From: Streptomyces sp. NBC_01217
Lineage (GTDB): Bacteria > Actinomycetota > Actinomycetes > Streptomycetales > Streptomycetaceae
Reading direction: 5' to 3'
DNA length: 64,000 bases
NCBI RefSeq assembly: GCF_035994185.1
Contig: NZ_CP108538.1
Span: forward strand, 5,619,501-5,683,500
This document shows, in pieces, positions 43,883-53,390 of this stretch (its first letter is position 1; each line of letters begins with the position of its first letter). The translations under genes and the position numbers were made by a program. The notes under the pieces were generated by a model, which did not search any database, had not been told where the DNA came from, and saw only the letters and a program-made list of their open reading frames with translations.

Positions 43883-45637
43883 GTGCGCAAGGTGCTCATC
43901 GCCAACCGTGGCGAAATTGCTGTCCGTGTTGCTCGGGCATGCCGGGATGCGGGAATCGGGAGCGTGGCCGTCTACGCCGACCCGGACCGCGACGCTCTGC
44001 ATGTGCGTGCGGCCGACGAGGCATTCGCCCTGGGCGGTGACACCCCGGCCGCCAGCTACCTGGACATGGCCAAGGTGCTCCAGGCTGCCAAGGACTCCGG
44101 GGCGGACGCGATCCACCCCGGCTACGGCTTCCTGTCGGAGAACGCCGAGTTCGCCCAGGCCGTCATCGACGCGGGCCTGACGTGGATCGGTCCGCCGCCG
44201 CAGGCGATCCGGGACCTCGGCGACAAGGTCGCGGCCAGGCACATCGCGCAGCGCGCCGGTGCCCCGCTGGTGGCCGGTACGCCGGACCCGGTCGAGGGCT
44301 CCGCCGAGGTCGTGACGTTCGCGAAGAAGCACGGACTGCCGATCGCGATCAAGGCCGCCTTCGGTGGTGGCGGCCGCGGTCTGAAGGTGGCGCGCACGCT
44401 GGAGGAGATCCCGGAGCTGTACGACTCCGCGGTCCGTGAGGCCGTGGCCGCGTTCGGCCGCGGGGAGTGCTTCGTGGAGCGTTACCTCGACAAGCCGCGC
44501 CACGTCGAGACGCAGTGCCTGGCCGACAGTCACGGCAACGTCGTCGTCGTCTCCACCCGTGACTGCTCGCTCCAGCGCCGCCACCAGAAGCTGGTCGAGG
44601 AGGCCCCCGCGCCGTTCCTCTCCGAGGCGCAGAACGCGGAGCTGTACGCGGCGTCGAAGGCCATCCTCAAGGAGGCCGGTTACGTCGGTGCGGGCACGGT
44701 GGAGTTCCTCGTCGGCACCGACGGCACGATCTCGTTCCTCGAGGTCAACACCCGCCTCCAGGTCGAGCACCCGGTCACCGAGGAGGTCACCGGCATCGAC
44801 CTCGTGCGCGAGATGTTCCGCATCGCCGACGGCGAGGCGCTCGGCTACGACGACCCTGCCGTGCGCGGGCACTCCTTCGAGTTCCGGATCAACGGCGAGG
44901 ACCCGGGCCGCGGCTTCCTGCCCGCCCCGGGCACGGTGACCACGTTCGCCCCGCCGACCGGCCCCGGTGTCCGCCTCGACGCGGGCGTGGAGTCCGGTTC
45001 CGTGATCGGCCCGGCCTGGGACTCGCTCCTGGCCAAGCTGATCGTGACCGGTGCGAGCCGTGAGCAGGCGCTGCAGCGGGCGGCGCGCGCGCTGGCCGAG
45101 TTCAACGTCGAGGGCATGGCCACCGCCATTCCGTTCCACCGCGCGGTCGTCGCCGATCCGGCTTTCACCAGCGACCCGTTCACGATCCACACCCGCTGGA
45201 TCGAGACCGAGTTCGTCAACGAGATCAAGCCCTTCACCGCGCCCGCCGATGTGGAGGCGGAGGAGGAGACCGGCCGCGAGACCGTCGTCGTCGAGGTCGG
45301 CGGCAAGCGCCTTGAGGTCTCGCTGCCCTCGTCGCTGGGCATGAGCCTTGCCCGTACCGGACTCGCGGCGGGCGCCAGGCCCAAGCGCCGCGCGGCGAAG
45401 AAGACCGGCTCCGCGATCTCCGGCGACACCCTCGCCTCCCCGATGCAGGGCACCATCGTCAAGATCGCCGTCGAGGAGGGCCAGCAGGTCCACGAGGGCG
45501 ACCTCATCGTGGTCCTGGAGGCCATGAAGATGGAGCAGCCGCTGAACGCGCACCGCGCCGGCACCGTCAAGGGGCTGGCCGCCGAGGTCGGCAGCTCGGT
45601 CTCCTCCGGCGCCGTGATCTGCGAGATCAAGGACTGA
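43883..45637 (+). CDS. accA2: Acyl-CoA carboxylase alpha subunit (biotin carboxylase-BCCP)
   Basis: A 584-residue subunit. The biotin carboxylase is at 1-445: [51 protein letters not shown] (ATP loop), [15 protein letters not shown], the catalytic [14 protein letters not shown] and [17 protein letters not shown] linker and the biotinyl domain follow, with EAMKMEQP (biotin Lys549). It carboxylates biotin for the AccB/PccB transcarboxylases; pccB, pccE and birA lie 2.6-5 kb downstream. AAGGAGGGAG precedes GTG 43883. Named by analogy with the S. coelicolor AccA2. Confidence 0.94.
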   Translation: MRKVLIANRGEIAVRVARACRDAGIGSVAVYADPDRDALHVRAADEAFALGGDTPAASYLDMAKVLQAAKDSGADAIHPGYGFLSENAEFAQAVIDAGLTWIGPPPQAIRDLGDKVAARHIAQRAGAPLVAGTPDPVEGSAEVVTFAKKHGLPIAIKAAFGGGGRGLKVARTLEEIPELYDSAVREAVAAFGRGECFVERYLDKPRHVETQCLADSHGNVVVVSTRDCSLQRRHQKLVEEAPAPFLSEAQNAELYAASKAILKEAGYVGAGTVEFLVGTDGTISFLEVNTRLQVEHPVTEEVTGIDLVREMFRIADGEALGYDDPAVRGHSFEFRINGEDPGRGFLPAPGTVTTFAPPTGPGVRLDAGVESGSVIGPAWDSLLAKLIVTGASREQALQRAARALAEFNVEGMATAIPFHRAVVADPAFTSDPFTIHTRWIETEFVNEIKPFTAPADVEAEEETGRETVVVEVGGKRLEVSLPSSLGMSLARTGLAAGARPKRRAAKKTGSAISGDTLASPMQGTIVKIAVEEGQQVHEGDLIVVLEAMKMEQPLNAHRAGTVKGLAAEVGSSVSSGAVICEIKD

Positions 45638-45667
45638 AGCGTGCGGTATCCCGCCGCTCGATGACGG

Positions 45668-45717
45668 GACGGGGGCCTTCGGATTCAGTCGTACGAATGA
45701 ATCCGAAGGCCCCCGTC
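45668..45717. terminator. Perfect 20-bp hairpin terminator
   Basis: GACGGGGGCCTTCGGATTCA pairs fully with its complement (45698-45717) around a 10-nt loop. It lies between convergent accA2 and the DHA2 exporter gene, and can serve both. Confidence 0.9.
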
Positions 45718-45730
45718 GTGCGTCACTCAC

Positions 45731-47170
45731 TCACTCCTGCGAGGGCGGCGCGGCGGCCGTCCTCGCGTTGAGCAGCAGGACCAGGGTCAGCGCCAGGAAG
45801 CCGGCCCCGGCGAGCAGCCCGGTCGAGTAGCCCTCGACCATGCCGTCCGGCCCCGGCAGATCCGCTGCCCGCACCGCGGCCCCGTACACGGTCACGAGCG
45901 CGGAAAGCCCCAGTGCGCCGCCGACCTGCTGCATGGTCTGCATCAGTCCGGACGCGGCACCGGCCCGGTCCGGGCCGATGCTGGTGAGGATCAGGACGCT
46001 CAGCGGCATGAAGACGAATCCCAGCCCGAGACCGTTGATCAGGAGCGGTCCGAACAGAGCCGTCCAGTAGCCGCTGTCCGTGGAGAGCATGCTCTGCAGA
46101 AGGATCCCGGCGGTGGCCAGGACCAGACCGCCGCCCGCGGTGCGCCGCAGACCGAAGCGGGCGAGCGCCTTGGCGGCGAGCATGGACGAGGCGAAGATGC
46201 CGACCGCGAGCGGCAGGAAGGCGAGCCCGGTGCGCAACGGGCTGTAGCCGCGGACGAGTTGGAAGTACTGGGTGTCGAAGTAGAAGACCCCGAACATCGC
46301 GGCGGGCACCAGCAGCATCCCGGCGAAGGCGATGACACGGTTGCGTACGGCGAACAGATCGAGCGGTACGACGGGCTGCCGCACCCGGCGCTCCACGGCG
46401 AGGAACGCCCCGAGCAGTGCCGCCGCCGCGACGAACGCCCAGGTCACCTGGGCGTCGCCCCAGCCGTGGTCGGCGGCGCGGATGAACGCGTAGACGAGCG
46501 CGGTCACCCCCGACGTACCGGTGAGGGCGCCGCCGACGTCGAAGCGGGCGCCGCGGGTGCGGGCCGTCTCGCGGATGGCGAGCGGGGCGAGCGCCACGAC
46601 GGCGAGGCCCAGGGGGACGTTGATGAACAGGGTCCAGCGCCAGGAGCCCACGTCGGTGAGTACGCCGCCGAGGATCATCCCGATCGCCGAACCGGCGGCG
46701 GCCACGCCGGTGAACAGGCCGAGCGCGCGGTCGCGTTCGGCCCCCGCGGCGAAGGTGGTGGTGATCAGCGCGAGCGTGGACGGTGCGGCGAGCGCCGCGC
46801 CGACGCCCTGCGTGGTACGGGCGACGAGCAGCAGCGCCGAGCTGTCGACGAGGCCGCCGAGCAGCGAGGCGACGGTGAAGACGAGCACGCCGACGGTGAG
46901 TGCGCGGCGGCGGCCGATGAGGTCGCCGAGCCGGCCTCCGATGAGCATCAGTCCGCCGAAGGCGAGGGTGTACGCGTTGAGCACCCAGGACAGTCCGGCG
47001 GGGCTGAAGCCGAGTTCCGCGCCGATGTCGGGCAGCGCGATGTTCACGACGGTCGCGTCCAGGATCAGCATCATCTGGCAGGTCAGGATCAGCGTGAGGG
47101 CGAAGGCGGGGCGGTGCGGCAGGGCGGTGGCGGTGGAGTCCGCCGCGGTGTCTGTGGCTGTTTCCGGCAT
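45731..47170 (-). CDS. DHA2-family MFS drug exporter, 14 TM
   Basis: A 479-residue proton-driven exporter of the EmrB/QacA type: helix 1 AFALTLILTCQMMLILDATV, motif D1 LDATVVNIALPDIGAELGFS, motif A GGRLGDLIGRRRALTVGVL, motif B QGVGAALAAPSTLALI, motif C GSAIGMILGGVLTDVGSWRW, and helices 7-14 after it. ATG 47170 with GGAGG 10 nt upstream is preferred over longer starts, which would cover the operators. It is divergent from a TetR gene across twin palindromes, a classic repressor/efflux pair. Substrate unknown. Confidence 0.92.
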   Translation of the reverse strand: MPETATDTAADSTATALPHRPAFALTLILTCQMMLILDATVVNIALPDIGAELGFSPAGLSWVLNAYTLAFGGLMLIGGRLGDLIGRRRALTVGVLVFTVASLLGGLVDSSALLLVARTTQGVGAALAAPSTLALITTTFAAGAERDRALGLFTGVAAAGSAIGMILGGVLTDVGSWRWTLFINVPLGLAVVALAPLAIRETARTRGARFDVGGALTGTSGVTALVYAFIRAADHGWGDAQVTWAFVAAAALLGAFLAVERRVRQPVVPLDLFAVRNRVIAFAGMLLVPAAMFGVFYFDTQYFQLVRGYSPLRTGLAFLPLAVGIFASSMLAAKALARFGLRRTAGGGLVLATAGILLQSMLSTDSGYWTALFGPLLINGLGLGFVFMPLSVLILTSIGPDRAGAASGLMQTMQQVGGALGLSALVTVYGAAVRAADLPGPDGMVEGYSTGLLAGAGFLALTLVLLLNARTAAAPPSQE

Positions 47171-47206
47171 GACGGTATTGCCTCCAGGGGATCCGGGGAC
47201 GTTATT

Positions 47207-47244
47207 CGGAGGGTGCCTCCGAAACGATACGGAGGCACCCTCCG
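47207..47244. promoter_or_regulatory. Twin 15-bp palindromic operators between exporter and TetR genes
   Basis: CGGAGGGTGCCTCCG (47207-47221) and CGGAGGCACCCTCCG (47230-47244). Each is a palindrome CGGAGG-N3-CCTCCG, and the two are also inverted copies of each other. Centres are 23 bp apart, about two helical turns, fitting two repressor dimers. Confidence 0.85.
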
Positions 47245-47295
47245 GATATGCAATGGCATCCTGGACCCCGGGGCGGAAAAAGGGAGGACTGCGCA

Positions 47296-47895
47296 ATGGC
47301 GATGAGCACGGCACAGACGCCGGCCCGGCCCATGCGTGCCGACGCGCGCCGTAATTACGACCGGCTGCTGGGCGAGGCCCGTACGGCCTTCGCGGAACAC
47401 GGCACCGACGCGTCCTTGGAGGACATCGCGCGCCGCGCGGGCGTGGGGATCGGCACGCTGTACCGGCACTTCCCGAACCGGCACGCGCTGATGAACGCCG
47501 TCTTCCAGGAGGCTTTGACCTCGCTGATCACCCGTTCCCACGAACTCGCGGGGGCGGAGCAGCCGTGCGGGGGCCTGGTGGAGTGGCTGGGCGCGATCAT
47601 CACCCATGCGGGCGAGTACCGGGGGCTCGCCCAGGCGCTCATGTCGACGTCACGGGACGAGACTTCGGCGCTGTCGCAGTGCAATGTGCCGTTGCGCGAG
47701 GCGGGGGCGGTGCTGCTGGCGCGGGCGCAGGGAAGCGGGGCCGTGCGGGCGGACGTGTCGATCGACGACCTGATGCAGCTGACGAACGCGATCGCGCTGG
47801 CCGCGGAACAGTCGCCGGATGACCCGGAGTTGGCGGGCCGGCTGCTGATGCTGACCTTGCAGGGGCTGAAGGGGCCCAACACGGAGGGGAGTTGA
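47296..47895 (+). CDS. TetR-family repressor
   Basis: A 199-residue regulator. The TetR HTH is at about 18-65 (NYDRLLGEARTAFAEHGTDA, LEDIARRAGVGIGTLYRHFP, NRHALMNAVFQEAL), followed by a helical ligand/dimerisation domain (EWLGAIITHAGEYRGLAQAL, IDDLMQLTNAIALAAEQSPD). ATG 47296 follows GGGAGG; ATG 47302 is also in frame. The divergent DHA2 exporter and the twin operators upstream identify its probable targets. Confidence 0.93.
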   Translation: MAMSTAQTPARPMRADARRNYDRLLGEARTAFAEHGTDASLEDIARRAGVGIGTLYRHFPNRHALMNAVFQEALTSLITRSHELAGAEQPCGGLVEWLGAIITHAGEYRGLAQALMSTSRDETSALSQCNVPLREAGAVLLARAQGSGAVRADVSIDDLMQLTNAIALAAEQSPDDPELAGRLLMLTLQGLKGPNTEGS

Positions 47896-47906
47896 GGGGG
47901 CGTGCG

Positions 47907-47952
47907 GGGCTCTGCCCCGGACCCCGGTCCTCAGTCGCCGGACGGGCCAGAA
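47907..47952. repeat. Streptomyces-type dispersed intergenic GC repeat
   Basis: GGGGCTCTGCCCCGGACCCC followed by GGTCCTCAGTCGCCGGACGG closely matches a short repeat common at gene ends in Streptomyces. It can form a hairpin and lies between convergent TetR and the 42-residue gene. Confidence 0.5.
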
Positions 47953-47958
47953 GGCCTT

Positions 47959-48087
47959 TTACCGCGTCCCGAGTACGAACATCGCGACCACCATCGCGAG
48001 TGCGAGTACCAGCCCCGCGCGGCGCATCATGTTCTGGGCGTCGCGGAGTTCCTTCGGGGGCCTGTTCTCGGGGTCGGACCACAGCAT
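47959..48087 (-). CDS. 42-residue single-pass membrane protein
   Basis: A short gene: MLWSDPENRPPKELRDAQNM, then MRRAGLVLALAMVVAMFVLG and TR, stop TAA. The acidic/basic cytoplasmic start and a single helix near the C-terminus are protein-like. It precedes no overlapping gene, and both codon use and the strand fit the pccB-pccE direction, 143 bp further downstream. I recall similar tiny proteins next to pccE in Streptomyces. Function unknown; possibly a small regulator or stabiliser. Confidence 0.6.
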   Translation of the reverse strand: MLWSDPENRPPKELRDAQNMMRRAGLVLALAMVVAMFVLGTR

Positions 48088-48230
48088 GGGACCGATCCTG
48101 CTTCGGCGGCGGATACCGCGCCTGAGTACGGGTACTCAGCCGCCCTGGTGCGTACGGACCAGATCGTGCCCGTACGCACCGGAGGCCCGGCCCGAAGTGG
48201 TCCGGACCTCCGGAAACGTGCGACCGCCGG

Positions 48231-48437
48231 CTATCCGGGCCAGTACGTCCGCGCCCAGGCCCGCGGGCCCGGCAGATGGCGCTCGCGCCGGGCGATGCGT
48301 TCCGGGTCGGACCACTGGCCGGGCAGCGCGGGCGCGTCGGACGACACGTCGGCCGTCGCCGCGGCGCGCGCCCGGACCACCGCCAGTGCGGCGGCCAGCT
48401 CCTCCGGGGTCGGGTTGCCCCGTACGACCTTGATCAT
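48231..48437 (-). CDS. pccE: Acyl-CoA carboxylase epsilon subunit
   Basis: A 68-residue protein with the epsilon-subunit signature VVRGNPTPEELAAALAVVRA at the start and the C-terminal end SDPERIARRERHLPGPRAWA, RTYWPG. Epsilon subunits bind the beta hexamer of actinobacterial acyl-CoA carboxylases and raise activity. It lies 14 bp after pccB on the same strand. The Ala-rich linker between the two conserved parts is normal. ATG 48437. Confidence 0.93.
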   Translation of the reverse strand: MIKVVRGNPTPEELAAALAVVRARAAATADVSSDAPALPGQWSDPERIARRERHLPGPRAWARTYWPG

Positions 48438-48451
48438 GGCCAGGACCCTTT

Positions 48452-50044
48452 CTAGAGGGGGATGTTGCCGTGCTTCTTCGGGGGCAGCGACTCCCGCTTC
48501 GTACGCAGCTGGCGCAGCCCCTTCACGATGTGGGCGCGGGTGTCGGACGGCATGATCACCGCGTCCACGTAGCCGCGTTCGGCCGCCACGTACGGGTTGA
48601 GGAGCGTGTCCTCGTAGTCGGCGATCAGTTCGGCGCGGGTGGCTTCCGCCTCGGCGGGGTCCGTGACGGCGGCGATCGTGCGGCGGTGCAGGATGTTGAC
48701 CGCGCCCTGCGCGCCCATGACCGCGATCTGCGCGGTCGGCCAGGCGACGTTGATGTCGGCGCCGAGGTGCTTGGAACCCATGACGTCGTACGCGCCGCCG
48801 AAGGCCTTGCGGGTGATCACGGTGATCAGCGGGACGGTCGCCTCCGCGTAGGCGTAGATCAGTTTGGCGCCGCGGCGGATGATGCCGCCGTACTCCTGGT
48901 CGACGCCGGGCAGGAAGCCGGGGACGTCGACGAACGTCAGCACGGGTACGTTGAAGGCGTCACACGTACGGACGAACCGTGCGGCCTTCTCGCTCGCGTT
49001 GATGTCCAGGCAGCCCGCGAACTGCATCGGCTGGTTGGCGACGATGCCGACCGGAAAGCCCTCGACGCGTCCGAAGCCGGTGATGATGTTCGGCGCGAAC
49101 AGGGCCTGGGTCTCCAGGAACTCGCCGTCGTCCAGCACATGCTCGATGGCGGTGTGCATGTCGTACGGCTGGTTCGCCGAGTCCGGGATGAGCGTGTCGA
49201 GCTCGCGGTCCTCGTCGGTGGTGGCGATGCCGGCCGTCTCGGGGAAGGCCGGCGCCTCGGAGAGGTTGTTCGAAGGCAGGTACGACAGCAGCGACTTGAC
49301 GTACTCGATGGCGTCCTTCTCGTCGCCCGCCATGTGGTGTGCCACACCGGAGGTGGTGTTGTGCGTACGGGCGCCGCCCAGCTCCTCGAAGCCGACGTCC
49401 TCGCCGGTGACGGTCTTGATGACGTCGGGACCGGTGATGAACATGTGCGAGGTCTGGTCGACCATGACGGTGAAGTCGGTGATCGCGGGGGAGTAGACCG
49501 CGCCGCCCGCGCACGGTCCGACGATCAGCGAGATCTGCGGGATGACACCCGAGGCGTGCACATTGCGGCGGAAGATCTCGGCGAACAGTCCGAGCGCCGC
49601 CACGCCTTCCTGGATGCGGGCGCCGCCGCCGTCGTTGATGCCGATGACCGGGCAGCCGGTCTTCAGCGCGAAGTCCATCACCTTGACGATTTTCTCACCG
49701 TAGACCTCGCCGAGCGAGCCGCCGAAGATGGTGAAGTCCTGCGAGTACACGCAGATGGGACGGCCGTCGACCGTGCCGTAGCCGGTGACGACGCCGTCCC
49801 CGTACGGGCGGTTCTTCTCGATGCCGAAATTGGTGGAGCGGTGCCGGGCGAATTCGTCGAGCTCCACGAAGGAACCCTCGTCGAGCAGCAGGTCGATCCG
49901 CTCGCGGGCGGTCAGCTTGCCCTTCGCGTGCTGCTTCTCGACCGCGCGCGCGGAGCCCGCGTGCGTTGCTTCGTCGATACGGCGCTGCAGGTCCGCGATC
50001 TTGCCCGCGGTGGTGTGGATGTCGATCTCTTCCGGCTCGGACAT
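48452..50044 (-). CDS. pccB: Propionyl-CoA carboxylase beta subunit
   Basis: A 530-residue carboxyltransferase with two crotonase-like halves: [60 protein letters not shown] (oxyanion hole 1), [16 protein letters not shown], then [20 protein letters not shown] and [20 protein letters not shown] (oxyanion hole 2) and [15 protein letters not shown] [16 protein letters not shown]. It makes methylmalonyl-CoA from propionyl-CoA with AccA2 and PccE. The position corresponding to residue 422 in S. coelicolor PccB sets acyl preference; I did not align it. Divergent from birA. Confidence 0.95.
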   Translation of the reverse strand: MSEPEEIDIHTTAGKIADLQRRIDEATHAGSARAVEKQHAKGKLTARERIDLLLDEGSFVELDEFARHRSTNFGIEKNRPYGDGVVTGYGTVDGRPICVYSQDFTIFGGSLGEVYGEKIVKVMDFALKTGCPVIGINDGGGARIQEGVAALGLFAEIFRRNVHASGVIPQISLIVGPCAGGAVYSPAITDFTVMVDQTSHMFITGPDVIKTVTGEDVGFEELGGARTHNTTSGVAHHMAGDEKDAIEYVKSLLSYLPSNNLSEAPAFPETAGIATTDEDRELDTLIPDSANQPYDMHTAIEHVLDDGEFLETQALFAPNIITGFGRVEGFPVGIVANQPMQFAGCLDINASEKAARFVRTCDAFNVPVLTFVDVPGFLPGVDQEYGGIIRRGAKLIYAYAEATVPLITVITRKAFGGAYDVMGSKHLGADINVAWPTAQIAVMGAQGAVNILHRRTIAAVTDPAEAEATRAELIADYEDTLLNPYVAAERGYVDAVIMPSDTRAHIVKGLRQLRTKRESLPPKKHGNIPL

Positions 50045-50178
50045 CGGGTGGCGGCTCCCTGCCTGGTCACGGGGACGACTGTGCTGCTGATCAGGTGCCT
50101 GAACACCTACTGATCCGTAGCGTATCGGCGCGGATACGGTTCGGCAGTGCGTCGTTTGCCACACCTAGTCTGGCTTGC

Positions 50179-51048
50179 ATGACACCTTCGGATGCGCCTC
50201 ACAGCCGCTGGTCGGACCTGGACCGGCCGCCCCTGAACGTCCCCGCGCTGCGGCGCGGGCTGCTGCGGCCGGGCGGGCTGTGGGCCTCGCTCGACGTCGT
50301 GGAGACCACCGGGTCCACCAACACCGATCTCGCCCGGCGTGCGGCGGAGGGGCTCGCCGAAGGCGCCGTGCTGGTCGCCGAGGAGCAGACCGCGGGCCGC
50401 GGCCGCCTCGACCGCACCTGGACGGCTCCGGCCCGTTCGGGCCTGTTCTTCTCCGTCTTCCTGACGCCGGGCGAGGGCGTCCCCGTACAGCGGTGGGGCT
50501 GGCTGCCGCTGCTCGCCGGTGTCGCGACGGCGACGGGGCTGGCCCGCGCGGCGGGCGTCGACACGGCACTGAAGTGGCCCAACGACCTCCTGGTCGCTGT
50601 GGACGGCGAGGAACGCAAGACGGGCGGCATCCTGGCCGAACGCGCCGGGAACGGCGTAGTCGTCGGCATCGGCCTCAACGTCTCCCTGCGCGCCGATGAA
50701 CTCCCCGCTCCGGGGGCCGGGTCCCTGGCCATGGCCGGAGCGGTCTCCACCGACCGGGAGACGCTGCTGCGGGGCGTACTGCGCTCCCTGGACCACTGGT
50801 ACGAGCAGTGGCGCGCGGCGGGCGGCGACGCGGCGGCGAGCGGTCTGCAGGAGGCGTACGCGGCGGGCTGCGCGACGCTCGGGCAAACGGTACGGGCCCA
50901 GCTGCCGGGCGAGCGCACGCTCACCGGCGAGGCCGTGGCGATCGACGGCGACGGCCGGCTGGTCCTGTCCACCGACGACGGCCTCCAGGAACCCGTGTCG
51001 GCGGGCGACATCGTGCACCTGCGGGGCGCCGGGGGCGGCCTGACCTGA
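50179..51048 (+). CDS. birA: Biotin-[acetyl-CoA-carboxylase] ligase
   Basis: A 289-residue ligase without the N-terminal DNA-binding domain of E. coli BirA (class I). Motifs: VVETTGSTNTDLARRAAEGL, the biotinyl-AMP loop EQTAGRGRLDRTW, GLFFSVFL, LKWPNDLLVAVDGEERKTGG, GVVVGIGLNVSL, and the C-terminal SH3-like cap (LTGEAVAIDGDGRLVLSTDD). It biotinylates AccA2 (Lys549). TAGTCT lies 7 nt before ATG 50179 with no ribosome site, so a leaderless mRNA is likely. It shares a 134-bp divergent region with pccB. Confidence 0.95.
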   Translation: MTPSDAPHSRWSDLDRPPLNVPALRRGLLRPGGLWASLDVVETTGSTNTDLARRAAEGLAEGAVLVAEEQTAGRGRLDRTWTAPARSGLFFSVFLTPGEGVPVQRWGWLPLLAGVATATGLARAAGVDTALKWPNDLLVAVDGEERKTGGILAERAGNGVVVGIGLNVSLRADELPAPGAGSLAMAGAVSTDRETLLRGVLRSLDHWYEQWRAAGGDAAASGLQEAYAAGCATLGQTVRAQLPGERTLTGEAVAIDGDGRLVLSTDDGLQEPVSAGDIVHLRGAGGGLT

Positions 51049-51203
51049 GGGGCGGCGCGCACGTCCGGCGCAGGGCGGGCGCCACCCGGGAACGTTCCGG
51101 GACGACCGAGGGACGTGAGCCACGGCACACCTGCCGTATCGTTGAGGCCGATCCACCGACAGATCGGCAGGGCAGTGCGCAGGGAACGGGCAGGAGGCGG
51201 CTG

Positions 51204-52376
51204 GTGACCGTCGACGACACGACCTCCGGTGCGGGCGCGGAGCCCCCGTCGGAACCCTCGGTCCACCCGACGCCGCATCACGAAGTCGACCATACGGCGG
51301 AACCGACCGACGACCCCCTCGCGATCCGGCTGGAACAGCTGATCCTGGGCGCCGACCGTCGCTACACGCCGTTCCAGGCGGCCCGTACCGCCGGTGTCTC
51401 GATGGACCTGGCCTCCCGCTTCTGGCGGGCCATGGGCTTCGCCGACATCGGGCAGGCCAGGGCGCTCACCGAGGCCGATGTGCTGGCGCTGCGCCGGCTC
51501 GCCGGTCTCGTCGAGGCGGGGCTGCTCAGCGAGCCGATGGCGATCCAGGTGGCCCGGTCCACCGGGCAGACCACCGCCCGGCTGGCGGAGTGGCAGATCG
51601 ACTCATTCCTGGAGGGGCTGACCGAGCCGCCCGAGCCCGGAATGACCCGGACCGAGGTCACGTACCCGCTGGTCGAGCTGCTCCTCCCGGAGCTGGAGGA
51701 GTTCCTGGTGTACGTGTGGCGGCGCCAGCTGGCCGCCGCCACCGGCCGGGTCGTGCAGGCCGCCGACGACGAGGAGATGGTCGACCGGCGCCTGGCCGTC
51801 GGCTTCGCCGACCTCGTCGGGTTCACCCGGCTGACCCGGCGGCTGGAGGAGGCGGAGCTCGGCGAGCTGGTCGAGTCGTTCGAGACCACCTGCGCCGACC
51901 TGGTCGCCGCCCACGGCGGCCGGCTCATCAAGACCCTCGGTGACGAGGTCCTCTACGCCGCCGACGACGCGGGCACCGCGGCCGAGATCGCGCTGCGGCT
52001 GATAGAGGCGATGGCCCAGGACGAGACCATGCCCGCGCTGCGCGTCGGCATCGCCTTCGGCACGGTCACCACCCGAATGGGCGATGTCTTCGGTACGACG
52101 GTGAACCTCGCCAGCCGGCTGACCTCGATAGCGCCGAAGGACGCCGTGCTGGTGGACGGGGCGTTCGCACAGGAGCTGACCCGTACCGGCGACGCTCCGG
52201 CCTCCGAGGCGCAGGCAGCCGAGGAGGCCGCGGTCGCCGAGAAGGAGCGCCAGGAGGGCGTGGAGCCGGTGGCCGTGCCCAGGTACCGCTACGGGCTGCA
52301 GCCGATGTGGCAGCGCCCGGTGCGCGGCCTCGGCGTCGTGGAGCCGTGGCTGCTGGCGCGCCGGGGCACGCCCTGA
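51204..52376 (+). CDS. cya: Class III adenylate cyclase
   Basis: A 390-residue cytoplasmic cyclase. An N-terminal helical module (AIRLEQLILGADRRYTPFQA, TEADVLALRRLAGLVEAGLL) precedes the cyclase homology domain: VGFADLVGFTRLTRRLEE (metal Asp203), RLIKTLGDEVLYAADD (Asp247), VGIAFGTVTTRMGDVFGTTV and NLASRLTSIAP (transition-state Asn/Arg). The Lys of IKTLGDE fits ATP selectivity. A long charged insertion near the C-terminus (SEAQAAEEAAVAEKERQEG) is unusual. AGGAGG lies 6 nt before GTG 51204. It makes cAMP for Crp, which governs germination and secondary metabolism in Streptomyces. Confidence 0.93.
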   Translation: MTVDDTTSGAGAEPPSEPSVHPTPHHEVDHTAEPTDDPLAIRLEQLILGADRRYTPFQAARTAGVSMDLASRFWRAMGFADIGQARALTEADVLALRRLAGLVEAGLLSEPMAIQVARSTGQTTARLAEWQIDSFLEGLTEPPEPGMTRTEVTYPLVELLLPELEEFLVYVWRRQLAAATGRVVQAADDEEMVDRRLAVGFADLVGFTRLTRRLEEAELGELVESFETTCADLVAAHGGRLIKTLGDEVLYAADDAGTAAEIALRLIEAMAQDETMPALRVGIAFGTVTTRMGDVFGTTVNLASRLTSIAPKDAVLVDGAFAQELTRTGDAPASEAQAAEEAAVAEKERQEGVEPVAVPRYRYGLQPMWQRPVRGLGVVEPWLLARRGTP

Positions 52377-52475
52377 CGGCACCCCGGACCGCCGTGCGGG
52401 CATCGCCCCGACCGCCCTGCGGGGGCGATGCATAGGATCCCTCCGGTAACGCTCGTTAACCGGAGGGGTGCAGTC

Positions 52476-53288
52476 ATGACCGTCACGTCCGAGCAGCGGT
52501 TCGGGGAATTCGTCGTCGTACGGGTCCACGAGGGGCAGGAGCACGTCGCCGAGCTGGTCCTGGACCGGACCGGGGCGATGAACGCCGTGTCCACGGACAT
52601 GGCCCGCTCGATCGCCGCCGCCTGCGCCGCGCTCGCCGCCGACCCGGGCGTACGGGTCACCGTCCTCACCTCCAGCCATGAGCGGGCCTTCTGCGTGGGC
52701 GCGGACCTGAAGGAGCGCAATTCCTTCACCGACGCCGATCTGCTGCGCCAGCGCCCCACCGCCCGCGCCGCGTACACCGGCGTGCTCGAACTGCCGATGC
52801 CGACGATCGCGGCCGTGCACGGCTTCGCGCTCGGCGGCGGATTCGAGCTGGCCCTGTCCTGCGATCTGATCGTCGCCGACAGTACGGCCGTGGTGGGCCT
52901 GCCCGAGGTGTCGGTGGGTGTCATTCCGGGCGGTGGCGGTACGCAGCTGCTGCCGCGGCGGATCGGTGCGGCAGCCGCCGCCGAGCTGGTCTTCACGGCC
53001 CGCCGGGTGGAGGCGGCCGAGGCCCGTGCCGCGGGGCTGGTCGATGAGCTGGTGGAGGCGGGGCGGGACCGCGAGGCCGCGCTGGCCCTGGCGGGCCGGA
53101 TCGCCGCCAACTCCCCGGTGGGGCTGCGGGCGGCCAAGCGGGCGCTGCGGCTCGGGCAGGGCCTCGATCTGCGGGCCGGACTCGAAGTCGAGGACGCCGC
53201 CTGGCGGTCGGTGGCCTTCTCCGGCGACCGGGCCGAGGGTGTGGCCGCGTTCAACGAGAAGCGGAAGCCGAACTGGCCGGGCGAGTGA
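52476..53288 (+). CDS. Enoyl-CoA hydratase/isomerase family protein
   Basis: A 270-residue crotonase: HVAELVLDRTGAMNAVSTDM, RVTVLTSSHERAFCVGADLK (oxyanion strand), PMPTIAAVHGFALGGGFELA, LSCDLIVADSTAVVGLPEVS and GVIPGGGGTQLLPRRIGAAA with one catalytic Glu (LPEVSVG). A GGxxE-type second Glu (GGGFELAL) is also present, so hydratase activity is plausible. GGAGGGG precedes ATG 52476. Substrate unknown. It sits between cya and the diguanylate cyclase. Confidence 0.93.
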   Translation: MTVTSEQRFGEFVVVRVHEGQEHVAELVLDRTGAMNAVSTDMARSIAAACAALAADPGVRVTVLTSSHERAFCVGADLKERNSFTDADLLRQRPTARAAYTGVLELPMPTIAAVHGFALGGGFELALSCDLIVADSTAVVGLPEVSVGVIPGGGGTQLLPRRIGAAAAAELVFTARRVEAAEARAAGLVDELVEAGRDREAALALAGRIAANSPVGLRAAKRALRLGQGLDLRAGLEVEDAAWRSVAFSGDRAEGVAAFNEKRKPNWPGE

Positions 53289-53372
53289 TGCGGTGTGGTG
53301 TGTTCATGGGGGACGCGCACAGGACACGCAACGGATGTTGCCGATGTCGCAAACTGATCAAACCACTGCAAA

Positions 53373-53389
53373 GCTACATAAGCTGTAGC
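53373..53389. promoter_or_regulatory. Palindrome directly before the diguanylate cyclase gene
   Basis: GCTACA-TAAGC-TGTAGC ends one base before ATG 53391. TAAGCT (53379-53384) within it could be a -10 with a leaderless start. A second inverted repeat, TTGC-N7-GCAA, lies at 53338-53352. Confidence 0.5.
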
Positions 53390-53390
53390 G

